Shown here piece by piece: positions 1 to 6,337 of a stretch of DNA of 17,274 bases. A model generated the notes under the pieces. The model saw only the letters and a list, made by a program, of their open reading frames with translations, searched no databases and was not told the DNA's origin. A program made the position numbers and the translations under genes. Numbering within the stretch: the stretch's first letter is position 1; every line of letters begins with the position of its first letter. The stretch is from an uncultured Helicobacteraceae bacterium. GTDB lineage: Bacteria; Campylobacterota; Campylobacteria; Campylobacterales; Sulfurimonadaceae. The stretch is taken from positions 1 to 17,274 of the forward strand of contig CAIUZU010000110.1 of assembly GCA_903903705.1 (NCBI GenBank), written 5' to 3'.

Positions 1-91
1 AAAAAATCTCTTCCTCTTTTTTTAAAGAAAAAATAAAACTACGTAAATAATCTATTAATAATGTTCAGATAGATAAAAGATGTGAATTTTA

Positions 92-255
92 GCCGACTTC
101 GATGTCGGCGGTTTTGCATAGCAAAAAATATTCATTTCTTTTAGCGGTAACACGTGCGACTTACCAAAGAAAAGGGCTTTCGGGGACTTTGTCCCTGAAA
201 TAGCCCTTCCAGCCAAAGAGTGAACGCAATTAAACTTTTTGCGGCATAGCAAAAA
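92..255. repeat. Five-hairpin structured element
   Basis: Five inverted repeats follow one another. (1) GCCGAC/GTCGGC at 92-109. (2) TTTTGC/GCAAAA at 112-126 with a 3-base loop. (3) TTTCTTT then GGTAA pairing with TTACC then AAAGAAA across 135-172, interrupted only by a 4-base bulge. (4) A long stem at 172-208, AAGGGCT with AGCCCTT outside and GGGAC with GTCCC inside. (5) TTTTTGC/GCAAAAA at 236-255. The sequence GCATAGCAAAAA occurs at both ends (116-127 and 244-255). This could be a structured RNA or an interspersed repeat mobilised as single-stranded DNA. From memory only, similar AAAGCCC and TTTCTTTGG sequence recurs between genes of other Campylobacterota. Confidence 0.6.
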
Positions 256-299
256 TCTATAAAAATTCAAACTTCTGTAAAATTTCAATTTCTCAAATC

Positions 300-322
300 C
301 TACACTTTTTCAAAAAGTGTAG
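300..322. repeat. Perfect 11-bp palindrome
   Basis: CTACACTTTTT and AAAAAGTGTAG are perfect reverse complements around a single central C. As RNA it would fold into a tight hairpin, but no U run follows on either strand, so it is not a clear terminator. As DNA it could be a protein-binding dyad. It lies between the multi-hairpin element and the small-gene cassette. Its role is unknown. Confidence 0.55.
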
Positions 323-466
323 AATTAACCCCTCTGCAACTCCCGAAAATACGAACTTTAAAAATATTTATTTCACACCCTGTACAATTCAAAAAAATAG
401 TAAAAACTTCCACACTCTAAAAAACATAAAAACCTTTTTAGAAGTTCAAAACATAAAGGCGATTTG

Positions 467-823
467 ATGATAAAGCAAATTGTAAATGGCAAAAATTTAA
501 AAACCATTTCTGCAAACATGTCAACGGGCGATTTTACTGTTCTAAGTTCAATCTTAGCAGGTAAATTAGAAGTCTGGGATTTAGTTTCAGAGGGTGGTAC
601 AGCCGCAAACGTAGCAAAACCGAATTATATTCGTTTAGCTGTAGGAAAAAAAGGTATTAGTAACCGTGTAAGTTGTGCAGTATATTTACCGCACGTTAAA
701 ACTACAAAAACGGCTATTGATTTAGAGACTGCTATTGTTGGCTTGTTTGATGCTGACTATGAAACAGCTGTGAAATGTGAATATTGTACTGTAATCGGTG
801 CAAGCTCAAAAGGAGTTAGATAA
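467..823 (+). CDS. Small protein of unknown function, first of a paralogous pair
   Basis: A protein of 118 residues that I do not recognise. ATG at 467 is chosen over the in-frame TTG one codon upstream because AAAGGCGA lies at a usable distance before it. It has no signal peptide or membrane span. It is rich in beta-branched residues and has two cysteines near the end in the order C-E-Y-C. The second half, with VSCAVYLP followed by a TKT segment and AIVGL, matches a comparable block in the next gene (MNMLVLP, TKT, ALIGL), so the two are probably diverged tandem duplicates. Its stop overlaps the next start by one base (TAATG), which implies translational coupling. A small single-stranded-DNA-binding or structural protein from a phage or plasmid is possible but unsupported. 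Confidence 0.7.
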   Translation: MIKQIVNGKNLKTISANMSTGDFTVLSSILAGKLEVWDLVSEGGTAANVAKPNYIRLAVGKKGISNRVSCAVYLPHVKTTKTAIDLETAIVGLFDADYETAVKCEYCTVIGASSKGVR

Positions 824-1164
824 TGGCTAAGTCTATGATTATAAATCGCTTTAGCGGTAAAAATAACGTTGTTTATCTTCCTTGTGATGATACTCAGGCT
901 ACAAGTTTTGCAACTGATTTTTTAGATGGCGAGTATCAAGTTTTAAAAGCTGGTACTGTTTCAGGTAACGACGTTGTAACTTCTTATTATGAAGTTGGCT
1001 GTATGGTTAAAAATACTACTTCGGGCGTTAAGGCATATATGAATATGCTTGTACTTCCTACAAAAACTGAAGAAGATGTTTTCAACGCTCTTATTGGTCT
1101 AACAATCAATGATGTTCTAGTAGATGAAGTTTTCATTATGAGCATGAAAAAAGTTATTCTTTAA
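823..1164 (+). CDS. Small protein of unknown function, second of a paralogous pair
   Basis: A protein of 113 residues that I do not recognise. The ATG overlaps the preceding stop codon, and AAAGGAG lies just inside the end of the upstream gene, so the pair is translated together. No signal peptide, membrane span or catalytic motif is visible. By eye it aligns with its upstream neighbour over the C-terminal half: a tyrosine-rich strand, an LVLP segment against YLP, a shared TKT triplet, and ALIGL against AIVGL. Conservation of one fold in two adjacent coupled genes suggests a heteromeric complex or a duplicated coat or binding protein (inference). Only 9 bases separate it from the next gene. 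Confidence 0.7.
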   Translation: MAKSMIINRFSGKNNVVYLPCDDTQATSFATDFLDGEYQVLKAGTVSGNDVVTSYYEVGCMVKNTTSGVKAYMNMLVLPTKTEEDVFNALIGLTINDVLVDEVFIMSMKKVIL

Positions 1165-1173
1165 CAAGCTGAT

Positions 1174-1395
1174 ATGATGAACTTTCAAGATTATGCACTT
1201 TTAGCAGGTCTTTTCTTTACTTTTTTAACCTCACTTATTGTGATTAGTTCACGCTTTGTAAGGTTAGAAAGTGAAGTTAAAACTATGAAAGAAGACATTG
1301 AAGAGTTTAACACTCTCAGAGATATGATTTATCGTATCCACGCACAAAATGATTTACTTCTTCACATGAAGACAAAAAATCAATCTCAACCCTAG
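1174..1395 (+). CDS. Small single-span membrane protein with coiled coil
   Basis: A protein of 73 residues with no recognised family. Residues about 7-27 form one hydrophobic transmembrane helix. Residues about 30-65 are charged and have heptad-like spacing (LESEVKTMKEDIEEF), so a short coiled coil is likely on the side following the span. A second ATG immediately after the first could also be used, and no strong ribosome-binding site is seen. The architecture resembles small membrane proteins of phages (holin-like or inovirus minor proteins), but that comparison is by shape only. It follows the paralogous pair by 9 bases and ends just before a hairpin, so the three genes appear to form one transcription unit. 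Confidence 0.6.
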   Translation: MMNFQDYALLAGLFFTFLTSLIVISSRFVRLESEVKTMKEDIEEFNTLRDMIYRIHAQNDLLLHMKTKNQSQP

Positions 1396-1405
1396 TTTTT
1401 CCAAA

Positions 1406-1439
1406 ATCTCATAAATGCCCTAAAAAGCACTTATGAGAT
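1406..1439 (+). terminator. Hairpin closing the small-gene cassette
   Basis: ATCTCATAA pairs with TTATGAGAT, and after one mismatch TGC pairs with GCA, leaving an 8-base loop. This gives a stem of about 12 pairs ten bases after the third small gene. No strong T run follows on the plus strand, so it may be a weak terminator or an element boundary. Confidence 0.4.
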
Positions 1440-1472
1440 AAAACCACTCAAAAATCAAAAAAACAAATTTAA

Positions 1473-1553
1473 TCAAATTACGACAAAATCCTTGACTTTC
1501 ATTACGGAATTTCTGTTGATGAAGTTATTAATCCTCAGCTTCAAAGAAGCTAA
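1473..1553 (+). pseudogene. Possible orphan 3' end of a truncated gene
   Basis: This plus-strand frame runs 26 codons from an upstream stop to TAA. Its composition looks coding (KILDFHYGISVDEVINPQLQ). It has no ATG and no ribosome-binding site, and nothing upstream continues it in any frame. It may be the tail of a gene whose beginning was lost when the neighbouring cassette was inserted or deleted. At this length a chance open frame cannot be excluded. Confidence 0.2.
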
Positions 1554-1590
1554 AGCGAGACAAAAAAGATCTGTTTTTTTACAAACAAAC

Positions 1591-1893
1591 TTATAATTGT
1601 GTTCTGCCAAGCTCTTTATAAGCGCTGAGAGCCTTATTTCTTATCTCTAACATAAGTTTCATGCTTGTTTCAGCTTTTCCTATTGCAAGAGCTGCCTGAT
1701 GGAGATCTTTTACCTGCCCTGTTGCCATATCGCCTAAAGCCTGTTCGCTTGTTTTTTGAAGATCATTTACTTCATTTAGAGCGGATTTTAAGTGCTCGGC
1801 AAAATCTTCACCTTCCCCAATACTCTCTATTTTGCTGCTTTTTTTTAGTAAATCAGCGGTTGAAACAGCTGATAAACCCTCAATAGTACTCAT
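1591..1893 (-). CDS. fliE: Flagellar hook-basal body protein FliE
   Basis: The protein has 100 residues, the usual FliE length. FliE joins the MS ring to the proximal rod and is among the first substrates of the flagellar type III export apparatus. The C-terminal part matches the family: an HQAALAIGKAETSMKLML stretch followed by RNKALSAYKEL near the end. There is no cleavable signal, as expected for a type III substrate. AGAGGT lies before the ATG. It is the last gene of a flgB-flgC-fliE unit and begins 12 bases after flgC ends. No convincing terminator is visible between it and the accessory region on its downstream side. Confidence 0.93.
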   Translation of the reverse strand: MSTIEGLSAVSTADLLKKSSKIESIGEGEDFAEHLKSALNEVNDLQKTSEQALGDMATGQVKDLHQAALAIGKAETSMKLMLEIRNKALSAYKELGRTQL

Positions 1894-1905
1894 AATTTAC
1901 CTCTA

Positions 1906-2400
1906 TTATTGTAACAGTGAAATTGCACTGTTTGCTATATTTTTTGAACTCTCAAAAGCTGCGACGTTAGCCTGATACGATCGAGTTGCTTCCACTAAAT
2001 CGGCCATTTCGATAACAGGATTAACATTTGGATAGGCAACATATCCGTTTGCATCAGCATCCGGATGAGCCGGATCATACTTCATGTTTGGCTCTCTGTC
2101 GTCTCTTGAGATTTTATCAACAACTACGCTCATTATAGCAGGATTGACCTTTTTACCAAAATCTCCCTCATTTAATGGGTCTTCATATTTTGCACTTTGG
2201 GATATACTTTCTAATGCTTTATTAAACTCTTGATTAAAATCGATTGCTTTGAAAACAACCTCTTTTCTTCTGTAAGGTCCACCTTCATCAGTTCTTGTCG
2301 TTTGTGCGTTTGCGATGTTTTGAGAGATTGTATTTACACGGACTCTCTGAGCCGATAGACCGTAGCCGCTGATATCAAAACTGTTTAAAAAATTTGACAT
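1906..2400 (-). CDS. flgC: Flagellar basal-body rod protein FlgC
   Basis: The protein has 164 residues, within the normal range for a proximal rod subunit. The N-terminal rod/hook domain is clear (FDISGYGLSAQR, then NTISQNIANAQTT), and the C-terminal motif EATRSYQANVAAFESSKNI matches the heptad-rich helix of flagellar axial proteins. These two ends pack together as a coiled coil in the assembled rod. The middle contains PAHPDADANGYVAYPNVNP, typical of FlgC. AAGGAT lies at good spacing before the ATG. It sits between flgB (9-base gap) and fliE, the conserved order. Confidence 0.95.
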   Translation of the reverse strand: MSNFLNSFDISGYGLSAQRVRVNTISQNIANAQTTRTDEGGPYRRKEVVFKAIDFNQEFNKALESISQSAKYEDPLNEGDFGKKVNPAIMSVVVDKISRDDREPNMKYDPAHPDADANGYVAYPNVNPVIEMADLVEATRSYQANVAAFESSKNIANSAISLLQ

Positions 2401-2409
2401 GTTTTATCC

Positions 2410-2841
2410 TTAACTTACTTTAGAAGATGCGTCGATAACGCTTTTGTAAATTCCAGACTCTTTTTTCATGGCATTTACTAAAGCGTTAAACATAATGGAG
2501 TTTTTACTCATTTCTGTTGTTTCAACATCAAGGTCTACACTGTTTCCGTCATTTCTAGCCATGTGCCCGTCTCTAAAAAATGTTTTTACTTTAAGAGAAC
2601 TTTGCTCATCATGAAGAGGCAAGTGCGCAGAGTTTGTTTGAGCTATCTGAAGTTTTGGGCTTGCTTGGTTTAAAATCTTTGCTTTTTCTATAGCAAGTGT
2701 ATCTTCAAAGCGCAGATCTCGTGGTCTATAAAAAGGAGTGTCGGCATTTGCAATGTTTGAAGAGATCATATCCTGACGCAAAGCTCTATAGTCAAGTGCT
2801 TTTTTGGCAAGTTCTTGCGTTGCAGAAGTCTCTATACTCAT
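2410..2841 (-). CDS. flgB: Flagellar basal-body rod protein FlgB
   Basis: The protein has 143 residues from the chosen start. FlgB is a proximal rod protein exported by the flagellar type III system. The rod signature is present (RQDMISSNIANADTPFYRPR), and the C-terminal helix (MFNALVNAMKKESGIYKSVI) is typical. The frame is open upstream to a TTG at 2889, but that codon lies inside the sigma-54-type promoter. ATG at 2841 is preceded by AAAGG at 6 bases, and gives the family's normal N terminus. It is the first gene of the operon. The promoter at 2872-2889 suggests RpoN/FlgR control, as is known for rod and hook genes in Campylobacter and Helicobacter. Confidence 0.94.
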   Translation of the reverse strand: MSIETSATQELAKKALDYRALRQDMISSNIANADTPFYRPRDLRFEDTLAIEKAKILNQASPKLQIAQTNSAHLPLHDEQSSLKVKTFFRDGHMARNDGNSVDLDVETTEMSKNSIMFNALVNAMKKESGIYKSVIDASSKVS

Positions 2842-2847
2842 TTGAAA

Positions 2848-2852
2848 CCTTT
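2848..2852 (-). promoter_or_regulatory. flgB ribosome-binding site
   Basis: AAAGG on the minus strand lies 6 bases before the ATG at 2841. It is the site that decides the flgB start against the longer TTG-initiated frame. Confidence 0.75.
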
Positions 2853-2871
2853 CTATAAATTTAGTCGATAT

Positions 2872-2889
2872 AAGCAAAAAGAGTTCCAA
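2872..2889 (-). promoter_or_regulatory. Sigma-54 promoter for flgB-flgC-fliE
   Basis: On the minus strand the sequence is TTGGAACTCTTTTTGCTT. It has the invariant GG and GC separated by exactly 10 bases (GG at 2887-2886, GC at 2875-2874) and fits the -24/-12 consensus except for A in place of C after GG. Transcription would start about 12 bases beyond GC, leaving a leader of roughly 20 bases before flgB. Confidence 0.8.
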
Positions 2890-2909
2890 ATTACTTTATT
2901 AAAGATGTA

Positions 2910-2915
2910 TATAAT
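2910..2915 (+). promoter_or_regulatory. Possible -10 box for the pilin-priA unit
   Basis: A consensus TATAAT lies in the divergent region, with T-rich sequence upstream as is common for Campylobacterota sigma-70 promoters. A start near 2922 would give a leader of about 80 bases containing the hairpin described next. Other AT-rich matches nearby make this uncertain. Confidence 0.4.
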
Positions 2916-2954
2916 TCAATTAAGCGGTAATTAACTATATATAGATGATAATAA

Positions 2955-2998
2955 TCCTCAAGGTTGCAAGAGTAACCTAAATATATGGATTTGAGGAG
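2955..2998 (+). promoter_or_regulatory. Leader hairpin overlapping the pilin ribosome-binding site
   Basis: TCCTCAA at 2955-2961 pairs perfectly with TTGAGGA at 2991-2997, and an inner stem GGTT/AACC (2962-2965 and 2974-2977) supports the fold. The 3' arm contains most of the Shine-Dalgarno GAGGAG at 2993-2998, five bases before the ATG at 3004. The structure would limit ribosome access unless opened. No known riboswitch class is recognised. Confidence 0.45.
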
Positions 2999-3003
2999 TT
3001 CTT

Positions 3004-3378
3004 ATGAAAAGAGCTGGTTTTACAATGATAGAGTTAATCTTTGTTATCGTTATTTTAGGTGTTTTGGCTGCAGTTGCGTTGCCGAAGTTTATTGGTGTAT
3101 CTGAGCAGGCGGAGACAGGAAACTGTAAATCGGCGGTTGGAACATTAAATAGAACTATAGGGCCGGTGCTTTGGTCAAAATCATTGACTGCTGGAAGTGG
3201 AGGAAATATTACTGATGTTAATATGACTACGCATATGCCTGATTATAATGCAACAAATTGTGGGGTTATTCCTGTTGATGCAGGTGCAGGAACGGCAGGT
3301 ACATTCGGTACAGTAACAATGGACAATGACGGTAATGCGACGACTGCTCCAAAATGGTCGTTTGCTCCGGCACGTTAG
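3004..3378 (+). CDS. Type II/IV pseudopilin-like prepilin
   Basis: A prepilin of 124 residues with a short basic leader and a class III signal. The prepilin peptidase site is G5|F6, with mature Phe1 and the key Glu5 (E10) in FTMIEL. A hydrophobic helix spans about residues 11-30 and would anchor the subunit before assembly. The remainder is a small globular domain with cysteines C41 and C86 that could form a disulfide. A GAGGAG ribosome-binding site is 5 bases before the ATG and can be sequestered by an upstream hairpin. It is the first gene of a unit with a second prepilin and priA. Pseudopilins in Campylobacterota function in DNA uptake (CtsG) or secretion; comEC elsewhere in the window fits DNA uptake, but the exact pilus is not determined. 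Confidence 0.88.
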   Translation: MKRAGFTMIELIFVIVILGVLAAVALPKFIGVSEQAETGNCKSAVGTLNRTIGPVLWSKSLTAGSGGNITDVNMTTHMPDYNATNCGVIPVDAGAGTAGTFGTVTMDNDGNATTAPKWSFAPAR

Positions 3379-3385
3379 CTTTTCC

Positions 3386-3411
3386 CATTCCCAAGCTCTT
3401 GCTTGGGAATG
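3386..3411. repeat. REP-like palindrome between the pilin genes
   Basis: CATTCCCAAGC and GCTTGGGAATG are perfect 11-bp complements around the loop TCTT. It begins 7 bases after the first pilin stop. It is far more GC-rich than its surroundings, and TATATATAAA rather than a T run follows. It may work as an attenuator or mRNA stabiliser. It looks like the palindromes spread by REP-associated Y1 transposases, as judged by form only. Confidence 0.6.
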
Positions 3412-3477
3412 TATATATAAAGTAATTGTTTTTAAGTTATTTTTAAATAGTTTAAAAATTATTATTTAAGGTTTTTT

Positions 3478-3918
3478 ATGAAATTTTCTCGTGCTTTTAC
3501 CATGGTTGAACTTGTATTTGTTATCGTTATTTTAGGAATTTTGGCTGCCGTGGCTCTTCCTAAGTTTGCTGATACAAGAGAGCAGGCTGACATAGCAAAA
3601 GGGCGTGGAGATGTTGCAACAATCAGAGCTGCGATTATGAATGAGAGACAAGCTAGGGTTATAAAAGGGGATTCTAGTTGGATACAAAATGGAACGGCAT
3701 CAGGAGAGATGGATAAAGGTGGTAACGACCGTCTTTTTGGCGGTGTCCTTACTTACCCGATGACAAATAGCGCTACTGCCGGAAATTGGTCGGCAACTGC
3801 TGGAAGCGGTACGTATAAATATAAAGTAGGCGATAGTGAAAACACTTTTACATACACCTCTAATGACGGAAAGTTTTTATGTACGAGCGGAAATGAGTGT
3901 TCAAATCTTGCAGACTAA
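3478..3918 (+). CDS. Type II/IV pseudopilin-like prepilin, second copy
   Basis: A prepilin of 146 residues, paralogous to its upstream neighbour over the first 30 residues. The leader ends in A6|F7 rather than the usual Gly before the cleavage site; the mature FTMVEL with Glu5 (E11) and a hydrophobic helix to about residue 30 follow. The globular domain has a repeat-free, Gly/Ser/Thr-rich body, and the C-terminal C135 and C141 could close a small disulfide loop. AAGG precedes the ATG. The intergenic region holds a REP-like palindrome and an AT-rich inverted repeat (3440-3458), which may set different expression for the two pilins. priA starts 18 bases downstream. Confidence 0.87.
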   Translation: MKFSRAFTMVELVFVIVILGILAAVALPKFADTREQADIAKGRGDVATIRAAIMNERQARVIKGDSSWIQNGTASGEMDKGGNDRLFGGVLTYPMTNSATAGNWSATAGSGTYKYKVGDSENTFTYTSNDGKFLCTSGNECSNLAD

Positions 3919-3936
3919 TACATAAGTAAAAGAAAT

Positions 3937-5784
3937 TTGAACTACTATAATATTACGTTTATAAACTCCCCGATAGAATCATTTACGTATCAAAACCAAA
4001 AAATAATAGATATCGGTACAAAAGTTAGCATACATGTTAGAAACAGAATTGTTAACGGTGTTATTATCTCTACGTGTGAAAAGCCGTCGTTTGAGTGCTT
4101 GGAGATTTTAGAAGTTTTGAATTTTTTTTACTCAACTAAGCAACTTAAGTTGGCTAAGTTTATCTCTGCTTACTATTTTTGCTCACTAGGAGAAGCCATT
4201 GGTTTGATGGTGCCTTTTGGAAGTGATGAGGTTCAAAGCCAAGCTGAACATGATGAAGTTATGGAGTCTAAAATCACACTCTCAGAGAGACAAAACGAAG
4301 CATCTGAATTTTTAAAGCAGCACAAGGTTTCACTGCTTTTCGGTGATACGGGCAGCGGGAAAACAGAGATCTATATGCGCTGTTTTGAGGAGATGATAGA
4401 ACAGAAAAAACGCTCTATTTTTCTTATGCCTGAGATCTCTCTTACTCCGCAGATGAGTAAACGCCTCAAAGCGCACTTTGGCGATAGTGTGGTTATGTGG
4501 CACTCAAAGCTGACACTTTCTCAGAAGAAAAAAGCTCTCGCTTCTATTTATAACGGAAGTGCTAAAATAGTTGCAGGTCCTCGTTCTGCACTTTTTCTGC
4601 CTGTAAAAGATCTGGGTTTGATAGTGGTGGATGAGGAGCATGACGATAGCTATAAGTCCTCTTCAAGACCTCGTTACAATGCGAGAGATATAGCGATTTA
4701 CATGGGAAAACTTTATGATATCGGTGTAGTTTTGGGAAGTGCAACACCGAGTTTGAATAGTTATGTGAAATTTCCTCATGTAAGACTTAAAGGCGGTTAT
4801 TTTAGTTCTCAAAAAGAGTTTGTTTATGAGCGAAGCATTGAGAGTTTATCGCCTCTTGTTATGGACTATTTAGGGCAAAGTTTGGAAAAAAAAGAGCAGA
4901 CTATACTTTTCCTTCCTACTCGTGCAAACTTTAAGTATCTTATCTGCACTGATTGCGGACATACTCATAAATGTATTTTTTGCAGTGTCGGCATGAGTAT
5001 TCATCAAAAAACACGTTCGCTGAAGTGTCACTACTGCAACTTTGCTCAGGCAATTCCTCAAAAGTGCGTAGAGTGCGGCAGTCCAAATCTTACAAGTTCA
5101 AGACTCGGAACTGCAGAGGCTGTAAAAAATATACGAGAAGAGTTTGCGAGTGCAACGGTAGAGCAGTTTGACAGAGACGCCATAACAACTGCAAATAAGC
5201 TCAGAGCGGCACTCAAGAGCTTTAACGAGAGAGAGATAGATATACTTGTAGGAACGCAGATGATAAGCAAAGGACATGACTACCATGGAGTAACACTCGC
5301 AGTGGTTTTGGGAATGGACAATATGTTAAACATGAGCGATTACAGAGCCAGAGAAAAGGCACTCTCAACTCTTATTCAAGTAGCCGGAAGAAGTGGGCGA
5401 AAAGAGAATGCCAAAGTTTTGGTGCAGAGTTTTAATGAGGATTTTTTTAAGGCATATATAGACAGATATGAAGATTTCTTAGAGGATGAAAAGGAGTATC
5501 GCAAAGAGCTATATCCTCCATATAAGAAACTTTGCCGTATTTTATTTTCACATAAAAACGGCATAAAAGCTCAGGATGAAATGAATGAGATGCTAGGTTG
5601 CCTGCAAAAAAATTCAACTCTCAATGTAGTCGGATTTGGAAAATGTGCTATCGAGAGGGTGTCAGATAAATATAGATTTGAGATACTTTTGCGAGCCGAT
5701 AAAAGCACTGACATCATAAAAGCCATCTCTGCATGCAAGGTAGATCTTGCCGAGGTAGATATGGATCCTATCGAGTTTGGGTGA
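3937..5784 (+). CDS. priA: Primosomal replication restart helicase PriA
   Basis: The protein has 615 residues, shorter than the roughly 730 of E. coli PriA but usual for Campylobacterota. PriA recognises stalled forks and D-loops and reloads the replisome. The N-terminal DNA-binding part covers about residues 1-100. The helicase core has Walker A GDTGSGKT at about 136-143, the DEEH box at about 232-235, and GSATPS. The zinc-binding insertion at about 337-385 has paired cysteines (CTDCG, CIFC, CHYC, CVECG), eight in all. GTQMISKGHD (near 440) and QVAGRSGR (near 483) are motifs V and VI. The start is TTG, as the frame has no better-placed ATG; the ribosome-binding site is weak. It is cotranscribed with the pilins and overlaps the convergent Nudix gene by 17 bases. 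Confidence 0.95.
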   Translation: MNYYNITFINSPIESFTYQNQKIIDIGTKVSIHVRNRIVNGVIISTCEKPSFECLEILEVLNFFYSTKQLKLAKFISAYYFCSLGEAIGLMVPFGSDEVQSQAEHDEVMESKITLSERQNEASEFLKQHKVSLLFGDTGSGKTEIYMRCFEEMIEQKKRSIFLMPEISLTPQMSKRLKAHFGDSVVMWHSKLTLSQKKKALASIYNGSAKIVAGPRSALFLPVKDLGLIVVDEEHDDSYKSSSRPRYNARDIAIYMGKLYDIGVVLGSATPSLNSYVKFPHVRLKGGYFSSQKEFVYERSIESLSPLVMDYLGQSLEKKEQTILFLPTRANFKYLICTDCGHTHKCIFCSVGMSIHQKTRSLKCHYCNFAQAIPQKCVECGSPNLTSSRLGTAEAVKNIREEFASATVEQFDRDAITTANKLRAALKSFNEREIDILVGTQMISKGHDYHGVTLAVVLGMDNMLNMSDYRAREKALSTLIQVAGRSGRKENAKVLVQSFNEDFFKAYIDRYEDFLEDEKEYRKELYPPYKKLCRILFSHKNGIKAQDEMNEMLGCLQKNSTLNVVGFGKCAIERVSDKYRFEILLRADKSTDIIKAISACKVDLAEVDMDPIEFG

Positions 5785-6337
5785 TGGTATCAAAAAACCA
5801 GTAAAACGACATTAAAACTCCGGTTGTTTTTTGGTAACTCTCATCAAACATAAACTCTTTTGCACTCTCAAGAGGAATGTAAACGACTTCGATATCTTCA
5901 TCTTCCAAACCGCCGCCTTCATTTGCTTTCATGCTCTCATCACACTCGGCATAGTATAGAGTTTGATGGTTGCCCGATATGCCTACGCTTGTGTAAAAAG
6001 AGCTGATTTTTTGCAGGTTCTTTAAAGGAATGTCATAGCCGCACTCTTCTAAAACTTCCTCTTTAGCTATCTCTTTTAGAGATTTGTTTTTATCCACGAT
6101 TCCCGCACAAAGTTCATACATCATGCCGTTGTTTGGATTTTTATTGAGCACTGTTGCACGTAGCTGTTTTACGAGTATAAAAGCATTTTTTTCTTTATGC
6201 CAAAGAAGTACGGCTACGCTGTCATGTACAACAACTGCTTCCCACCTTCTTATGCTGCCCTTGTATGAGTAATTAATCTCTACAGCTTGGACAAACTTAG
6301 GATCTTCAAGTTTCCGAACTGAGTTTATCTTGCTCAC
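5768..6337 (-). CDS. Nudix hydrolase, NUDT14/AdpP-like
   Basis: The protein has 189 residues. It probably hydrolyses a nucleoside diphosphate sugar such as UDP-glucose or ADP-ribose. The signature ELCAGIVD followed by KEEVLEECGYD and then FYTSVGISGNHQTLYY resembles human NUDT14 (UDP-sugar diphosphatase) and the YffH/AdpP group. In the Nudix box the metal-binding EExxEE glutamates are kept, but the usual first E is K and the R of REUXEEXGU is E. The frame is open to an ATG at 6403, but GTG at 6337 is preferred because GGAGG lies 5 bases before it and it gives a normal N terminus. It overlaps the end of the upstream M23 gene by 32 bases, so the two are translationally coupled. Confidence 0.88.
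   Translation of the reverse strand: MSKINSVRKLEDPKFVQAVEINYSYKGSIRRWEAVVVHDSVAVLLWHKEKNAFILVKQLRATVLNKNPNNGMMYELCAGIVDKNKSLKEIAKEEVLEECGYDIPLKNLQKISSFYTSVGISGNHQTLYYAECDESMKANEGGGLEDEDIEVVYIPLESAKEFMFDESYQKTTGVLMSFYWFFDTITQTR

Larger units (their letters stand above)
1..466. other. Intergenic region with structured DNA, no convincing gene
   Basis: No plausible protein gene is seen here. The one minus-strand frame through the middle lies wholly over a run of hairpins and has no clear ribosome-binding site. The stretch holds the five-hairpin element at 92-255 and the palindrome at 300-322, described separately. The last 140 bases are AT-rich leader for the small-gene cassette starting at 467; a TACAAT hexamer at 383-388 is a possible -10 box, with no clear -35. 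Confidence 0.6.

Noticed and set aside
55..288. Minus-strand 77-codon open frame
   Set aside because: It coincides with the five-hairpin element, has no clear ribosome-binding site and its composition follows the palindromes. A structured element explains it better, though a database check could overturn this.
2842..2889. N-terminal extension of FlgB from a TTG
   Set aside because: It overlaps the sigma-54 promoter, has no ribosome-binding site, and the ATG at 2841 has AAAGG and the family N terminus.
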